DNA from: a bacterium
GTDB taxonomy: Bacteria; Desulfobacterota; Binatia; DP-6
Assembly (NCBI GenBank): GCA_026129405.1
Contig: JAHCID010000001.1
Span: forward strand, 1,054,001-1,118,000
Length of the DNA stretch: 64,000 nucleotides
Direction of reading: 5' to 3'
How positions within the stretch are numbered: position 1 is the first letter of the stretch; every line of letters starts with the position of its first letter. Below are positions 26,565-34,788 of the stretch, piece after piece. The notes under the pieces are model-generated. The model saw nothing but the letters and a program-made list of their open reading frames with translations. It did no database searches and was not told where the DNA came from. Both the position numbers and the translations under genes were made by a program.

Positions 26565-27323
26565 CTATTCCTGGCGGTCGAGGATGCGCGTCGCCGCCGC
26601 GAAGCACGCCACCGCGAAGGCGGTGAAGGCGGCTCCCTGCCACCAGAGCGCCGCCGGCGCGCCGATGCCGATGGTCGCGAAGCGCAGCACGTCGACGTGC
26701 CAGGTGATCGGGTTCGCGAGCGCGACCGCCTGGAACCACGCCGGCAACGGCTCCAGCGGGTAGAACATCGAGCTCGCGAACAGGAACACGAAGTAGAAGA
26801 TCGAGGTGACGGTGTTGAAGGCGTCGTTGCGCCGGATGCGCAGGGCGAAGATCGCGTAGAAGAAGAACCAGCCCGCGGTGCCGACCGCGACCGCTACGAC
26901 CAAGAGCGGCAGGTACCTCCACACGATCGGGATGCCGAGCAGCACGGCGCCGAGCCCGACCGCGATCGCGGCCTGGAGCAGCGCGACGCCGACGTTGAAG
27001 AGCACCTTGCCGAGCAGATACTGCGAGCGGCTCAGCGGATACGTCAGCATCTCGTAGAAGATGCCGTTGTCGCGATCCATGAAGAACGACCACGCGGTGT
27101 TCGACGCGATCGTGAAGCTCGCCATGCCGAGCACCCCGCCGAGGAAGAAGGCGTTGTAGTCGACGCCGCCCATCGCCGCCGGCGGCCCGAGCGCGGCGTC
27201 GATGCCGACGCCGAACACGAGCAGGTAGGCGAGCGGCGAGAGCAGGTCCCAGAAGATGAAGGTCGCGTTGGTCACGCGGATGCGCGACTCGCGGTGCACC
27301 ACGGCGGCGATCGCGGACATCAT
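26565..27323 (-). CDS. ABC-2 type exporter permease
   Basis: 252 residues with about six membrane helices, including FIFWDLLSPLAYLLVFGVGI, LLQAAIAVGLGAVLLG, YLPLLVVAVAVGTAGWFFF, SIFYFVFLFASSMFYPLEPL and the final AFTAFAVACFAAATR. The N-terminal cytoplasmic segment and the P-L-E-P-L-P motif before the fifth helix are typical of ABC-2 permeases of drug or polysaccharide exporters. The ATG overlaps the ATPase stop as ATGA; the two form one exporter. Confidence 0.88.
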   Translation of the reverse strand: MMSAIAAVVHRESRIRVTNATFIFWDLLSPLAYLLVFGVGIDAALGPPAAMGGVDYNAFFLGGVLGMASFTIASNTAWSFFMDRDNGIFYEMLTYPLSRSQYLLGKVLFNVGVALLQAAIAVGLGAVLLGIPIVWRYLPLLVVAVAVGTAGWFFFYAIFALRIRRNDAFNTVTSIFYFVFLFASSMFYPLEPLPAWFQAVALANPITWHVDVLRFATIGIGAPAALWWQGAAFTAFAVACFAAATRILDRQE

Positions 27324-28246
27324 TTCGCCATCAGCTCCACGAAGACGTCTTCGAGGCTGGCGCCGCCCATCTCGAGATGCAGCACGTTGCCGCGAGCGGC
27401 GAGCCGGCTGACGAGCGCCAGGATCTCGGCCTCGGGCATGCGCACGCCCAGCTCGACGGTGGTGTCGGTGATGCGCAGGTGGAGCGGCGCGAGCGCGCGC
27501 AGCTCGGCCTCGAGCCCGGGCGGCACGCGCTCGAAGGTGATCGCGACCTCCTTCATGCCGCTCGACAGCAGCTTCAGCGCGTGGAGGTCGCCGCGCGCCA
27601 CCTGGCGGCCGTGGTTCATGATGAGGATGTCGTCGCAGAGCTCTTCGGCCTCGCTCAGGATCTGCGTCGTCAGCACGATGGTGCGGCCGCGGGCGGCCTC
27701 GCCGCGCAGCATCTCCATCACCGCGCGCTTCAGGATCGGGTCCATGCCGGTCGAGAACTCGTCCATGAAGATCACCGGCGTCTCGACCAGGAAGACCTTC
27801 GCCACCTGCACGCGCCGGCGCTGGCCGCCCGAGAGGTCCATCGCCTTGCGCTCGGCCTCGGCCGCCAGCTGGAAGCGCTCGAGCAGGTCGGCGGCGCGGG
27901 CTTTCGCCAGACGCGCGTCGACGCCGTGGAAGCGGGCATAGGTGAGGAGGTTGTCGTGTACCGAGAGGAACATCTCCGCCGCCGACTCCTGGATCACCAC
28001 CGAGATGCGCCGCCGCACCTCGAGGCCCTGCGCCACCACGTCGAAGCCCAGCACGCTCGCCCGGCCCGACGTCGGGGGGATCAGCGTGTTCAGGATCTTG
28101 AGCGTCGTCGTCTTGCCGGCGCCGTTCGGACCGAGAAGCCCGAAGATGCTGCCGCGCGGCACCTCGAACGACAGTCCGTCGACCGCACGCACGCCGCGGC
28201 GGTAGGTCTTCACGAGCTGCTCGACGCGCAGGGCAGGGGCGTCCAA
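27320..28246 (-). CDS. ABC-2 exporter ATP-binding protein
   Basis: 308 residues. Walker A GPNGAGKTT near 39, Q-loop region VVIQES, signature LSGGQRRR, Walker B VIFMDE and D-loop STGMDP are intact. The switch position that is normally His (TTH) reads Gln in VLTTQILSEAEEL. The C-terminal extension (~80 residues) is typical of DrrA-like exporters. The frame begins with TTG at 28246, with GAGGA a few bases upstream. Cotranscribed with ynfA (21-bp gap) and the permease. Cargo unknown. Confidence 0.9.
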   Translation of the reverse strand: MDAPALRVEQLVKTYRRGVRAVDGLSFEVPRGSIFGLLGPNGAGKTTTLKILNTLIPPTSGRASVLGFDVVAQGLEVRRRISVVIQESAAEMFLSVHDNLLTYARFHGVDARLAKARAADLLERFQLAAEAERKAMDLSGGQRRRVQVAKVFLVETPVIFMDEFSTGMDPILKRAVMEMLRGEAARGRTIVLTTQILSEAEELCDDILIMNHGRQVARGDLHALKLLSSGMKEVAITFERVPPGLEAELRALAPLHLRITDTTVELGVRMPEAEILALVSRLAARGNVLHLEMGGASLEDVFVELMAK

Positions 28247-28267
28247 TGGATCCTCGGGCGGGGCGTC

Positions 28268-28594
28268 TCAGGGCGTTCGGGGGCCGAAGAAGATGACGCC
28301 CATGCCGACGAGGCAGATGCCGGCCCCGAGCACGTCCCAGCGGTCGGGTCGTTGTGCCTCGATCAGCCAGAGCCAGCAAACGGCCGTCGCGACGTAGACG
28401 CCGCCGTACGCGGCGTAGGTCCGTCCCGCGGCCTCGGGGTGGAGCGTCAGCAGCCAGGCGAAGAGGCCGAGGCTCGCCGCGGCCGGCACGAGCAGCCATG
28501 CCGAGCCGCCCGCGCGCAGCCAGAGGTAGGGGAGGTAGCAGCCGACGATCTCGGCGACCGCGGTGACGAGGAAGAGCGCCGTCGTGCGCAGCAT
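28268..28594 (-). CDS. ynfA: YnfA/UPF0060 family small membrane protein
   Basis: 108 residues, the standard YnfA length, with four membrane helices ([75 protein letters not shown]). [13 protein letters not shown] and the [16 protein letters not shown] loop are family hallmarks. YnfA resembles small multidrug resistance transporters. First gene of a likely operon with the ABC exporter. The ATG at 28594 is chosen because family proteins start with this helix and a -10 box sits 12 bases before it. Confidence 0.92.
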   Translation of the reverse strand: MLRTTALFLVTAVAEIVGCYLPYLWLRAGGSAWLLVPAAASLGLFAWLLTLHPEAAGRTYAAYGGVYVATAVCWLWLIEAQRPDRWDVLGAGICLVGMGVIFFGPRTP

Positions 28595-28600
28595 GCGCGC

Positions 28601-28606
28601 ACCGTA
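28601..28606 (-). promoter_or_regulatory. Putative -10 box of the ynfA-ABC operon, leaderless type
   Basis: Minus-strand TACGGT starts 12 bases before the ynfA ATG, with no Shine-Dalgarno between. A -35 is not evident. Confidence 0.4.
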
Positions 28607-28686
28607 GCCGAGCGGCCCGACGCGCGCCCGTGGCACCGCGGCCCGGGGCCGGCTAAGGGTCGGCGCCGCACAAGGAGACGCGAACC

Positions 28687-29859
28687 ATGGACCTCGAGCT
28701 GAACGACACCGAGCGCATGCTGCGCGACACCTTCCGCGGCTGGTTCACGGGCGAGCTGGAGCCGCACGTGCCCGCCATGGAGCGCGGCGAGCTTTTGCCC
28801 TACGACCTCATGCGCACGATGCACCGCACGCTCGGCCTGGAGGCCATGGTGCCGCGGCCGGGCTCGCGCGAGCCGGGGGAGGGCGGCGCCGGGCTGGACG
28901 CCAACGTCGCCCGCTTCGCGCGCACCACCTTCGTGGTCGAGATGGCGCGCGTGAGCCCGTCGTTCGCGCTCAGCTACGGCGCCAGCACCGGCCTCTTCGG
29001 CGCCAACGTGATCGGCAAGGGCACGCCCGAGCAGGTCGCCGAATGGGCGATCCCGGTGATGCGCTGCGAGAAGATCGGCGCCTGGGGCCTCACCGAGCCC
29101 GGCGCCGGCAGCGACGCCCTCGGCGGCATGCAGACGACCGCGCGGCGCGACGGCGACCACTACGTGCTGGCGGGCAGCAAGACGTTCATCACCAACGCCC
29201 CCTTCGCCGACGTCTTCCTCGTCTACGCGCGCGTGCAGGGCGGCGAGCAGGACGGCACGATCCAGCCCTTCCTCGTCGACCGCCGCGACGCCGGTCTCAC
29301 CACCGGCCCGCCCATGAAGAAGATGGGCATGCGCGGCTCGCCCACCGGCGAGATCTTCCTCGACGACGTGCGCCTCCCGGCCGACCGCGTCCTCGGCGGC
29401 GGCGTGCGCAAGCGCGATCACGTGAAGTCGAGCCTGGCCCAGGAGCGCGGCGGCCTCTCGGTGCTGTCGTACGGCATCGCCGAGCGCTGCTTCGAGATCG
29501 CGCGCGACTACGCGAAGGAGCGGCGGCAGTTCGGCAAGCCCATCGCCGAGTTCCAGCTCGTGCAGCAGCGGCTCGCGCGTATGTGGGTGGCGGTGGCGAA
29601 CAGCCGGCGCATCGTCTACGCCGACTGGCTCGCCGGCCGCCCGCTGCGCGAGTCCGTCGCCGACGTCTGCGCCGGCAAGCTCTACTGCGCCGAGATGGGG
29701 ACGTTCGTCGCCTTCGAGGCGATCCACATCCTCGCCGGCAACGGCTACATGGAGGAGTACGTCGTCGAGCGCCTGGCGCGCGACGCCAAGCTCATCGAGC
29801 TGGGCGGGGGCACGACGGAGATCCAGATCCTGACCCTGGCCCGCGAGCTCCTGGCGTGA
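28687..29859 (+). CDS. Acyl-CoA dehydrogenase
   Basis: 390 residues, normal length. FAD and substrate motifs are visible: [36 protein letters not shown], the [14 protein letters not shown] helix, and [18 protein letters not shown]. The common catalytic Glu position in the C-terminal Y-E-G-T turn is Gly here (LGGGTTEIQ), but a Glu in helix G ([12 protein letters not shown]) matches the alternative catalytic Glu of isovaleryl- and long-chain acyl-CoA dehydrogenases. It should oxidise an acyl-CoA to the enoyl-CoA, passing electrons to ETF. AAGGAG precedes the ATG. Its stop codon lies inside the first operator-like repeat of the next gene. Confidence 0.93.
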   Translation: MDLELNDTERMLRDTFRGWFTGELEPHVPAMERGELLPYDLMRTMHRTLGLEAMVPRPGSREPGEGGAGLDANVARFARTTFVVEMARVSPSFALSYGASTGLFGANVIGKGTPEQVAEWAIPVMRCEKIGAWGLTEPGAGSDALGGMQTTARRDGDHYVLAGSKTFITNAPFADVFLVYARVQGGEQDGTIQPFLVDRRDAGLTTGPPMKKMGMRGSPTGEIFLDDVRLPADRVLGGGVRKRDHVKSSLAQERGGLSVLSYGIAERCFEIARDYAKERRQFGKPIAEFQLVQQRLARMWVAVANSRRIVYADWLAGRPLRESVADVCAGKLYCAEMGTFVAFEAIHILAGNGYMEEYVVERLARDAKLIELGGGTTEIQILTLARELLA

Positions 29860-29882
29860 GGTGATTACGAAATGATCGCCTC
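29858..29882. promoter_or_regulatory. Operator-like repeat, copy 1 (GAGGTGAT-N9-ATCGCCTC)
   Basis: A 25-bp near-palindrome (arms complementary at 7 of 8 positions) that begins in the stop codon of the acyl-CoA dehydrogenase gene. Its arms are identical to those of copy 2, located 33 bp downstream, about three helical turns. The spacer holds a TACGAA hexamer that could be a -10 box. Confidence 0.65.
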
Positions 29883-29890
29883 GACAGTGT

Positions 29891-29915
29891 GAGGTGATTT
29901 TGCAAGGATCGCCTC
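29891..29915. promoter_or_regulatory. Operator-like repeat, copy 2, ending at the start codon
   Basis: GAGGTGAT-N9-ATCGCCTC with arms identical to copy 1 and a different 9-base spacer. The last base abuts the ATG at 29916, and the ribosome binding site AAGGA (29904-29908) lies within the repeat, so binding could block transcription or translation of the downstream regulator. Confidence 0.65.
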
Positions 29916-30926
29916 ATGCCGCCTCCGTCTCCGACCGACCGCGTCCGTGACCTGACGGCCCGCCGGGGCGAGGTCCAGAACCGCGACGTGGCGGCGGCGC
30001 TGCGGGTGTCGGCCGCCACGGCGCACCGGCTCCTCCAGGCCCTCGTGCTCGCCGGCGTCCTCGAGCGGCGCGGCAAGGGGCGCGCGTCCCGCTACGGGCT
30101 GCGCACGATCCGGCGACGGTTCCGCCTGGCCGGTCTCGACGAGCACGCGGCGATCGACGCGATCGCCGCAGACATCGCGGCGATCCGCCCGCTGGGCGCC
30201 GACGAGGCGCACACCTTCGCGTACGCCGCCTCGGAGATGCTGAACAACGCGATCGACCATTCGGGCGGCCGCGGCGCCGCGGTCACCGTCGCTTTCGAGG
30301 CCGGGGGCGCGACCGCGATGACGATAACCGACGACGGCGTCGGCGTCTTCCGCCGCGTCGCGGAGGAGTTCGGCTACGCCACCCCCGCGGACGCCATCGT
30401 CCAGCTCGAGCAGGGCAAGCTGACGAGCGACCCCGCGCGCCATAGCGGCGAAGGGCTGTTCTTCACCTCCAAGGCGGTGTCGCGCTTCCGGCTGGAGAGC
30501 CAGGGCGTGGCGTGGGTGGTCGACAACGTCGCGGGCGACAGCGGCATCGGCAGCAGCGAAGTGCGCCGCGGGACCCGCGTGGGCTTCGTGCTCGTCCCGG
30601 GGCACGTGCCGCGGCTCCAGGACGTCTTCGCGGCCTTCACCGATCCCGAGAGCCTGGCGTTCCTGCGTACGCGGGCGACGATCCGGCTGGCGGCCTTCGG
30701 CAAGACGCTCGTCGCCCGCTCCGAGGCGAAGCGCCTGGTCGCGCGGCTGCCCGAGTTCACCCACGTGACGCTCGACTTCACCGGCGTCGACGTCGTCGGC
30801 CAGGGCTTCTGCGACGAGGTCTTCCGGGTCTTCGCGCGTGCGCACCCCGGGGTGACGCTCGAGCCGGTGGGCATGAACGACGCCGTCGCCTTCATGGTGG
30901 CCCGCGCCCGCGCCGCGGCACGCTGA
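29916..30926 (+). CDS. Winged-helix / GHKL ATPase / STAS-like (DUF4325) regulator
   Basis: 336 residues in three parts. Residues 8-62: a DNA-binding winged helix (VQNRDVAAALRVSAATAHRLL, then a basic wing ERRGKGRASRYG). Residues ~95-228: a GHKL ATPase with N-box E107-x2-N110-N111 (EMLNNAIDHSGG), G1 box DDGVG at 139-143, G2-like SGEGLFF at 177-183 and a GTRVGFVL strand. Residues ~255-330: a STAS-like domain with LDFTGVDVVGQGFCDEVFRVF at 286-306. All elements of anti-sigma-type kinase and antagonist appear in one chain joined to a DNA-binding head, so it may sense nucleotide or a ligand and act directly on DNA. It probably binds the two 25-bp repeats in front of its own gene. No His-kinase phosphoacceptor region is present. 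Confidence 0.85.
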   Translation: MPPPSPTDRVRDLTARRGEVQNRDVAAALRVSAATAHRLLQALVLAGVLERRGKGRASRYGLRTIRRRFRLAGLDEHAAIDAIAADIAAIRPLGADEAHTFAYAASEMLNNAIDHSGGRGAAVTVAFEAGGATAMTITDDGVGVFRRVAEEFGYATPADAIVQLEQGKLTSDPARHSGEGLFFTSKAVSRFRLESQGVAWVVDNVAGDSGIGSSEVRRGTRVGFVLVPGHVPRLQDVFAAFTDPESLAFLRTRATIRLAAFGKTLVARSEAKRLVARLPEFTHVTLDFTGVDVVGQGFCDEVFRVFARAHPGVTLEPVGMNDAVAFMVARARAAAR

Positions 30927-30953
30927 CGGGCAGGGTGGCGCCGCCGGCGCGGC

Positions 30954-30971
30954 GCGGGCTACAAAGCCCGC
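30954..30971 (+). promoter_or_regulatory. Hairpin with embedded -10-like box abutting the thiolase start
   Basis: GCGGGC-TACAAA-GCCCGC forms a perfect 6-bp stem ending one base before the ATG at 30972. The loop TACAAA starts 12 bases before the ATG, matching the leaderless -10 position seen at other genes in this window. No Shine-Dalgarno is present. Confidence 0.45.
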
Positions 30972-32147
30972 ATGGCCAGCAACGGGATCAAGGACAAGGT
31001 CGCCATCGTCGGCATGGGCTGCACCCCGTTCGGGGAGCACTGGGACAAGGGGCCGGAAGACCTCCTCGTCGACGCCGCCCACGAGGCCTACCGCTCCGCG
31101 GGCGTCGAGGCCGACGCCGTCGACGCCTACTGGCTCGGCACCATGGCGAGCGGCACGTCCGGCCTCATGCTCTCCGAGGCGCTCAAGATCCCGTACCGCC
31201 CCGTCACCCGGCTCGAGAACATGTGCGCCACCGGCAGCGAGGCGATCCGCAACGCCGCCTACGCCGTCGCCAGCGGCGCCTACGATCTCGTCATGGCGAT
31301 CGGCGTCGAGAAGCTGAAGGACTCGGGCTTCTCCGGTCTCGTCATCGGCAACCCGCCGAACGACGGCACGCTCTCGAACATGACCGCGCCCGCGACCTTC
31401 TCGCTGCTCGCGCCCGCCTACGCCAAGAAGTACGGCGTCGACGAGGCCGAGCTGAAGCAGGTGCTCGCCCGCATCGCATGGAAGAACCACAAGAACGGCG
31501 CCAAGAACCCGAAGGCGCAGTTCAAGAAGGAGGTGCCGATGGAGACCATCACCAAGGCGCCGCCGGTGGCGGGCATGCTCGGCGTCTTCGACTGCTCGGG
31601 GGTGAGCGACGGCGCCGCCGCGGCGGTCCTCTGCCGCGCGGAGGACGCCCACAAGTACTCGAAGAACCCGATCTTCCTGAAGGCGCTCTCCTTCGCCGCG
31701 GGCCCCGCGCACGGCTACTACTCGCCCGACTACGACTTCACGACCTTCCCCGAGGTCGTCGCCAGCTCGGCCGACGCCTACAAGCAGGCCGGCGTCACCG
31801 ACCCGCGCGAAGAGATCAGCATGGCCGAGGTCCACGACTGCTTCACGCCCACCGAGCTCGTGCTGATGGAGGACATGGGCTTCTCCCCGCGCGGCCACGG
31901 CTGGAAGGACGTCATGGACGGCCGCTTCGACGGCGACGGCCCCCAGCCGGTGAACCCCGACGGCGGCCTCAAGAGCTTCGGCCACCCGATCGGCGCCAGC
32001 GGGCTGCGCATGATGTACGAGATGTGGCTCCAGCTCCGCGGCGAGGCCGGCCCGCGCCAGATCAAGGCCCCGAAGCTCGGGCTGACGCACAACCTCGGCG
32101 GCGCGCCGGGGCGGTGTGTGAGCTTCGTGTCGATCGTCGGGGTGTGA
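30972..32147 (+). CDS. Thiolase family acyltransferase (SCP-x/nonspecific lipid-transfer type)
   Basis: 391 residues. Nucleophile C85 in ENMCATGSEA, the VHDCFTPTEL motif, catalytic His in FGHPIGASGLRM (~339) and the second Cys in GRCVSFVSIVG (~381) are all present. The sequence follows the SCP-x-like thiolase group common in sterol or branched-chain degradation, which often works with a DUF35 partner; a DUF35 domain is encoded at 25 kb but not adjacent. It should cleave 3-ketoacyl-CoA or condense acyl-CoAs. Convergent with a small hypothetical gene. Confidence 0.92.
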   Translation: MASNGIKDKVAIVGMGCTPFGEHWDKGPEDLLVDAAHEAYRSAGVEADAVDAYWLGTMASGTSGLMLSEALKIPYRPVTRLENMCATGSEAIRNAAYAVASGAYDLVMAIGVEKLKDSGFSGLVIGNPPNDGTLSNMTAPATFSLLAPAYAKKYGVDEAELKQVLARIAWKNHKNGAKNPKAQFKKEVPMETITKAPPVAGMLGVFDCSGVSDGAAAAVLCRAEDAHKYSKNPIFLKALSFAAGPAHGYYSPDYDFTTFPEVVASSADAYKQAGVTDPREEISMAEVHDCFTPTELVLMEDMGFSPRGHGWKDVMDGRFDGDGPQPVNPDGGLKSFGHPIGASGLRMMYEMWLQLRGEAGPRQIKAPKLGLTHNLGGAPGRCVSFVSIVGV

Positions 32148-32185
32148 GCTCGGGCGTCTGATTGGCGCGGCGCACGCCGGGCGGC

Positions 32186-32207
32186 ACGCGCGCCGGGTGA
32201 CGCGCGT
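32186..32207. terminator. Hairpin between convergent genes
   Basis: ACGCGCG-CCGGGTGA-CGCGCGT, a perfect 7-bp stem, sits 38 bases after the thiolase stop and touches the stop of the convergent small gene. No U-tract. Confidence 0.35.
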
Positions 32208-32476
32208 CAGCGCTGGACGCAGCGGAAGCGCCGGTCGACGCGCTGGAGCGCGCGCGCGTAGGCCGAGGCACGCACCGGATTCTGCACCTCGGTCAGGGCC
32301 AGCGCGCCGATACGGCGGGTCGCCTCCTGGTCCAGCGCCGCGCCGCGCGCCTGCTCGCAGCGTGCGGCGGTGGGGAACTCGCCGAGCGTCTGCCAGTCGT
32401 CGAGCGAGCGCTCCGGGTCGGCGGACGTCACGAGGGCCCAGACGAGCACGAGGCCGTGGGCGCGAAGCCGCCGCAT
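32207..32476 (-). CDS. Small hypothetical protein
   Basis: 89 residues. A hydrophobic N-terminus (LRAHGLVLVWALVTSA) could be a signal peptide, followed by DDWQTLGEFPTAARCEQARG and a C-terminal RRFRCVQR, leaving two Cys that might pair. It starts 49 bases inside the end of the DUF4105 gene in another frame, which is unusual but tolerable if the two are co-translated. Not recognised; the W-x-x-L-x-x-F-x-T-x-x-x-C-E pattern looks protein-like. Confidence 0.5.
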   Translation of the reverse strand: MRRLRAHGLVLVWALVTSADPERSLDDWQTLGEFPTAARCEQARGAALDQEATRRIGALALTEVQNPVRASAYARALQRVDRRFRCVQR

Positions 32477-34294
32477 GCAGAGATCTCGGTCGATTCGGCG
32501 CCGGACTGAAGCGCGTTCGACGGCTCCGGCGGCAGGAGCGGGTACGAGCCCTTGCGGACGCTCCAGAAGGCGAGCTCGGGCAGGCTCCAGAACGCGCCGC
32601 GCAGCGCGGCGCCGAGGCGGGCTCCGCCGTCGAAGGGCGCCAGGGGCAGGGCGAGGGCCGCGCCGCCGAGCGCGACGACGAGATTGGCGGCGCCGAGCAG
32701 CGGCCGCGCCGCCACCACGTCGTCCGTGAAGAAGAGGAAGAGCGAGTCGTCCGGGCTCGGCCGGTAGGCGGTGGCGGTGAGGACGTTGCCCTCGCGCAGC
32801 CAGCGGCGGGGGCCGGGGGCCTGCGCCGCCAGCGTCGCCTGGCGGCGCGAGGGCAGGGTGGTCGCGGCCGTGATCGGCCACTGCCGGGCCACCGCGCGGG
32901 TCGCGACGAACGGGATGAAGGCGAGCGGGGCGTCGAGCCGCGTCGCCGGCGCGGCGGCGCGCGCCAGCGCGAGCAGCTCGGTGACACAGTTGTGTCCCAC
33001 GAGGTCGTAGTCGAGCTGGCGCTGCAGCGCCGCGCCGTATCGGCGCTCGCGCGCCGCGGCGGCGGTGAGGGCGGCCTGCAGGCGATCGGCGGGCCAGGGC
33101 GGCGGCGCGAGACGGACGTCCGCGGCGCGGTCGGGGAGCAGCGGGCCGCCGCGCACCCGCAGCGGCCGTCCGTCGGCGACGGCGCCCGCCAGCTCGGTGC
33201 GGCGCATGGCGGCGGCTTCGAAGGCGGCGAAGTCGGCCTCCGGGAAGCCGCCGTCGGACGGGGCGGCGACGAGGGCGGCGTGCGCGTGCTCGAAGCGACG
33301 GCGTGCCTCGGCGGCGAGCGGCAGCAGATCGGCACGCCGAGCGGCGACGGCGGCGGCGTCGAAGACCGCGGCGTCGGCGGGGAAGCCGTCGAGCACGATC
33401 CAGCGGCCGCTGTGCCGCGAGCGCTCGAGCGTCGCCAGCCGCGCCAGCCCGAGGACGAGCGCGCCGGCCTGCTCCGGACGCGCGCGCTCGACCAGCACGA
33501 CGAGGCGCGTGGCCAGCACGTGCTCGAGCCCGGCCACGCGGGCGGCGTCGCCGGGGCCGAGCGGGACGCCCGTGTCGGTGACGGCCGCGGGATCGAGGCG
33601 CCGTGCGGCGGCGAGCGCCCGCAGCGCGCGTCGGGCGGCGGTGGCGTCCTGCCAGCGCTGCGCGAACGTCCAGTGCGCGGGGCCGGGGTCGTCGGGGGTG
33701 GGCGGCGGCAGGTCGACGGCGGCGTCGGGCGCGAGCGCCGCCCGCCAGGCGGCCAGGCGGGCGCGCCGCTCGGCGACGGCGCCGGGGCCGAGCCGCGCGG
33801 CCACCGTCGCCCGCAGCGTGACCAGGGCGGGCTCGGCGTCTCCGCCGCCGGATCCCGCGCGACGAAGAGCCCGACGCCGGGCACGCGTGGTCGCCGTCTC
33901 GCCGCGCGCGGGCGACGAGGCGCCCGAGGAGCGCGCGATCGGCGGCGAGGGCGTCGAGCCGCGCCAGCTGGCGGTCCTGCGCCAGCTCGCGGCGCACGAG
34001 CGCGTCGCGGAGGGCGACCGCCGCGGCGCCGTCGAGGGCGACGCGGTAGCGGTGGATCGGGCGGTTCTCGAGCAGGCGATAGCGGCGCTCGGCGGTCGCG
34101 GCGTCCTCGCGCACCAGCCGCAGCAGCCCGCGTGCATATTGGAAGTGGAACGCCTCGTCGCCGACCGTGAGCGCGGCGTGTCCCCCGCTCGAGCCGCCCT
34201 CGTTGCCCTCGACGTAGAGCCAGTCGACGGTGGGGCCGGCGGCGGCGCCCGCGCACAGGGCCAGCACGCCCACCGCCGCCAGCGCCGCCCGCAT
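32428..34294 (-). pseudogene. DUF4105 family protein, apparent frameshift
   Basis: The N-terminus, with signal peptide (MRAALAAVGVLALCAGAAAG) and the family-type VEGNEGGSSGGHAALTVGD and ENRPIHRYRVALDG, reads from the ATG at 34294. It continues in frame to about 33905. The rest, including LDYDLVGHNCVTELLALAR (the conserved N-C-x-T-x-L of DUF4105) and the C-terminal membrane-like LVVALGGAALALPLA, reads in a second frame that ends at 32428. The switch lies around 33840-33905, where a third frame (LFVARDPAAE) also looks coding, so one or two indels are involved. Likely a periplasmic cysteine-peptidase-like protein of unknown role. It follows a lipoprotein gene by 2 bp. Confidence 0.65.
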
Positions 34295-34296
34295 CG

Positions 34297-34740
34297 CTAG
34301 TCCCCCGGGTGGCGGTAGCCGCTCTCGATGGCGCGGCGCTTGGCGTCGTCGTCGCCCGCGAGGTTCGTCTTCCAGGTGTCGAGCGCGACCTCGGACACCT
34401 TCGCGCGCGCCAGCCCCTGGCCGACGCCGACCCAGGTCGCCTTGCTGCTCTCCCAGTCGCTGATGCCGCGCTTGCGCGCGAGGTCGGCGAGGGTGCGCTG
34501 GAAGGCGTCGTACTGGCCGCCCGACTGCACGTACGCCTTGGTGTACTCCGCGACGTCCTCGCGGTAGCGGTCGGTGTCGCTGCGCGACGAGCTGGCGCTC
34601 GAGCCCGAGATCGATTCGGACGAGGTGCCGATCGATTCCGAGATGCTCACCGAGCTGGCCGAGATCGAGCAGCCGGTGGCCGCGACGAGGGCGAGCAGCG
34701 CGACCATGGCCGCGCCGCGAAGCGGATGTGCAGGGAGCAT
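34297..34740 (-). CDS. Serine-rich putative lipoprotein
   Basis: 147 residues from the ATG at 34740. Lipobox LVAATGC at ~18-24, immediately followed by a Ser/Ile repeat tract (SISASS, SISESI, SESISGSS) of about 35 residues, a likely flexible tether. The C-terminal ~85 residues are helical and charged (DRYREDVAEYTKAYVQSGG, LADLARKRGISDWESSKATW). Function unknown. A start at 34758 is possible, but a TATGGG -10-like box 14 bases upstream favours 34740. First gene of an operon with the DUF4105 gene. Confidence 0.75.
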   Translation of the reverse strand: MLPAHPLRGAAMVALLALVAATGCSISASSVSISESIGTSSESISGSSASSSRSDTDRYREDVAEYTKAYVQSGGQYDAFQRTLADLARKRGISDWESSKATWVGVGQGLARAKVSEVALDTWKTNLAGDDDAKRRAIESGYRHPGD

Positions 34741-34748
34741 GGGCGAGC

Positions 34749-34754
34749 CCCATA
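34749..34754 (-). promoter_or_regulatory. Putative -10 box of the lipoprotein gene, leaderless type
   Basis: Minus-strand TATGGG begins 14 bases before the ATG at 34740. No clear -35. Confidence 0.3.
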
Positions 34755-34788
34755 ACATCGCCTCCGCTCCGCGGCGAGGCGCGCGGGG

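Noticed and set aside
30941-30956. GC-only palindrome between the STAS regulator and thiolase genes
   Set aside because: Such G/C palindromes are frequent by chance here; only the adjacent hairpin with a TACAAA loop has a position-specific argument.
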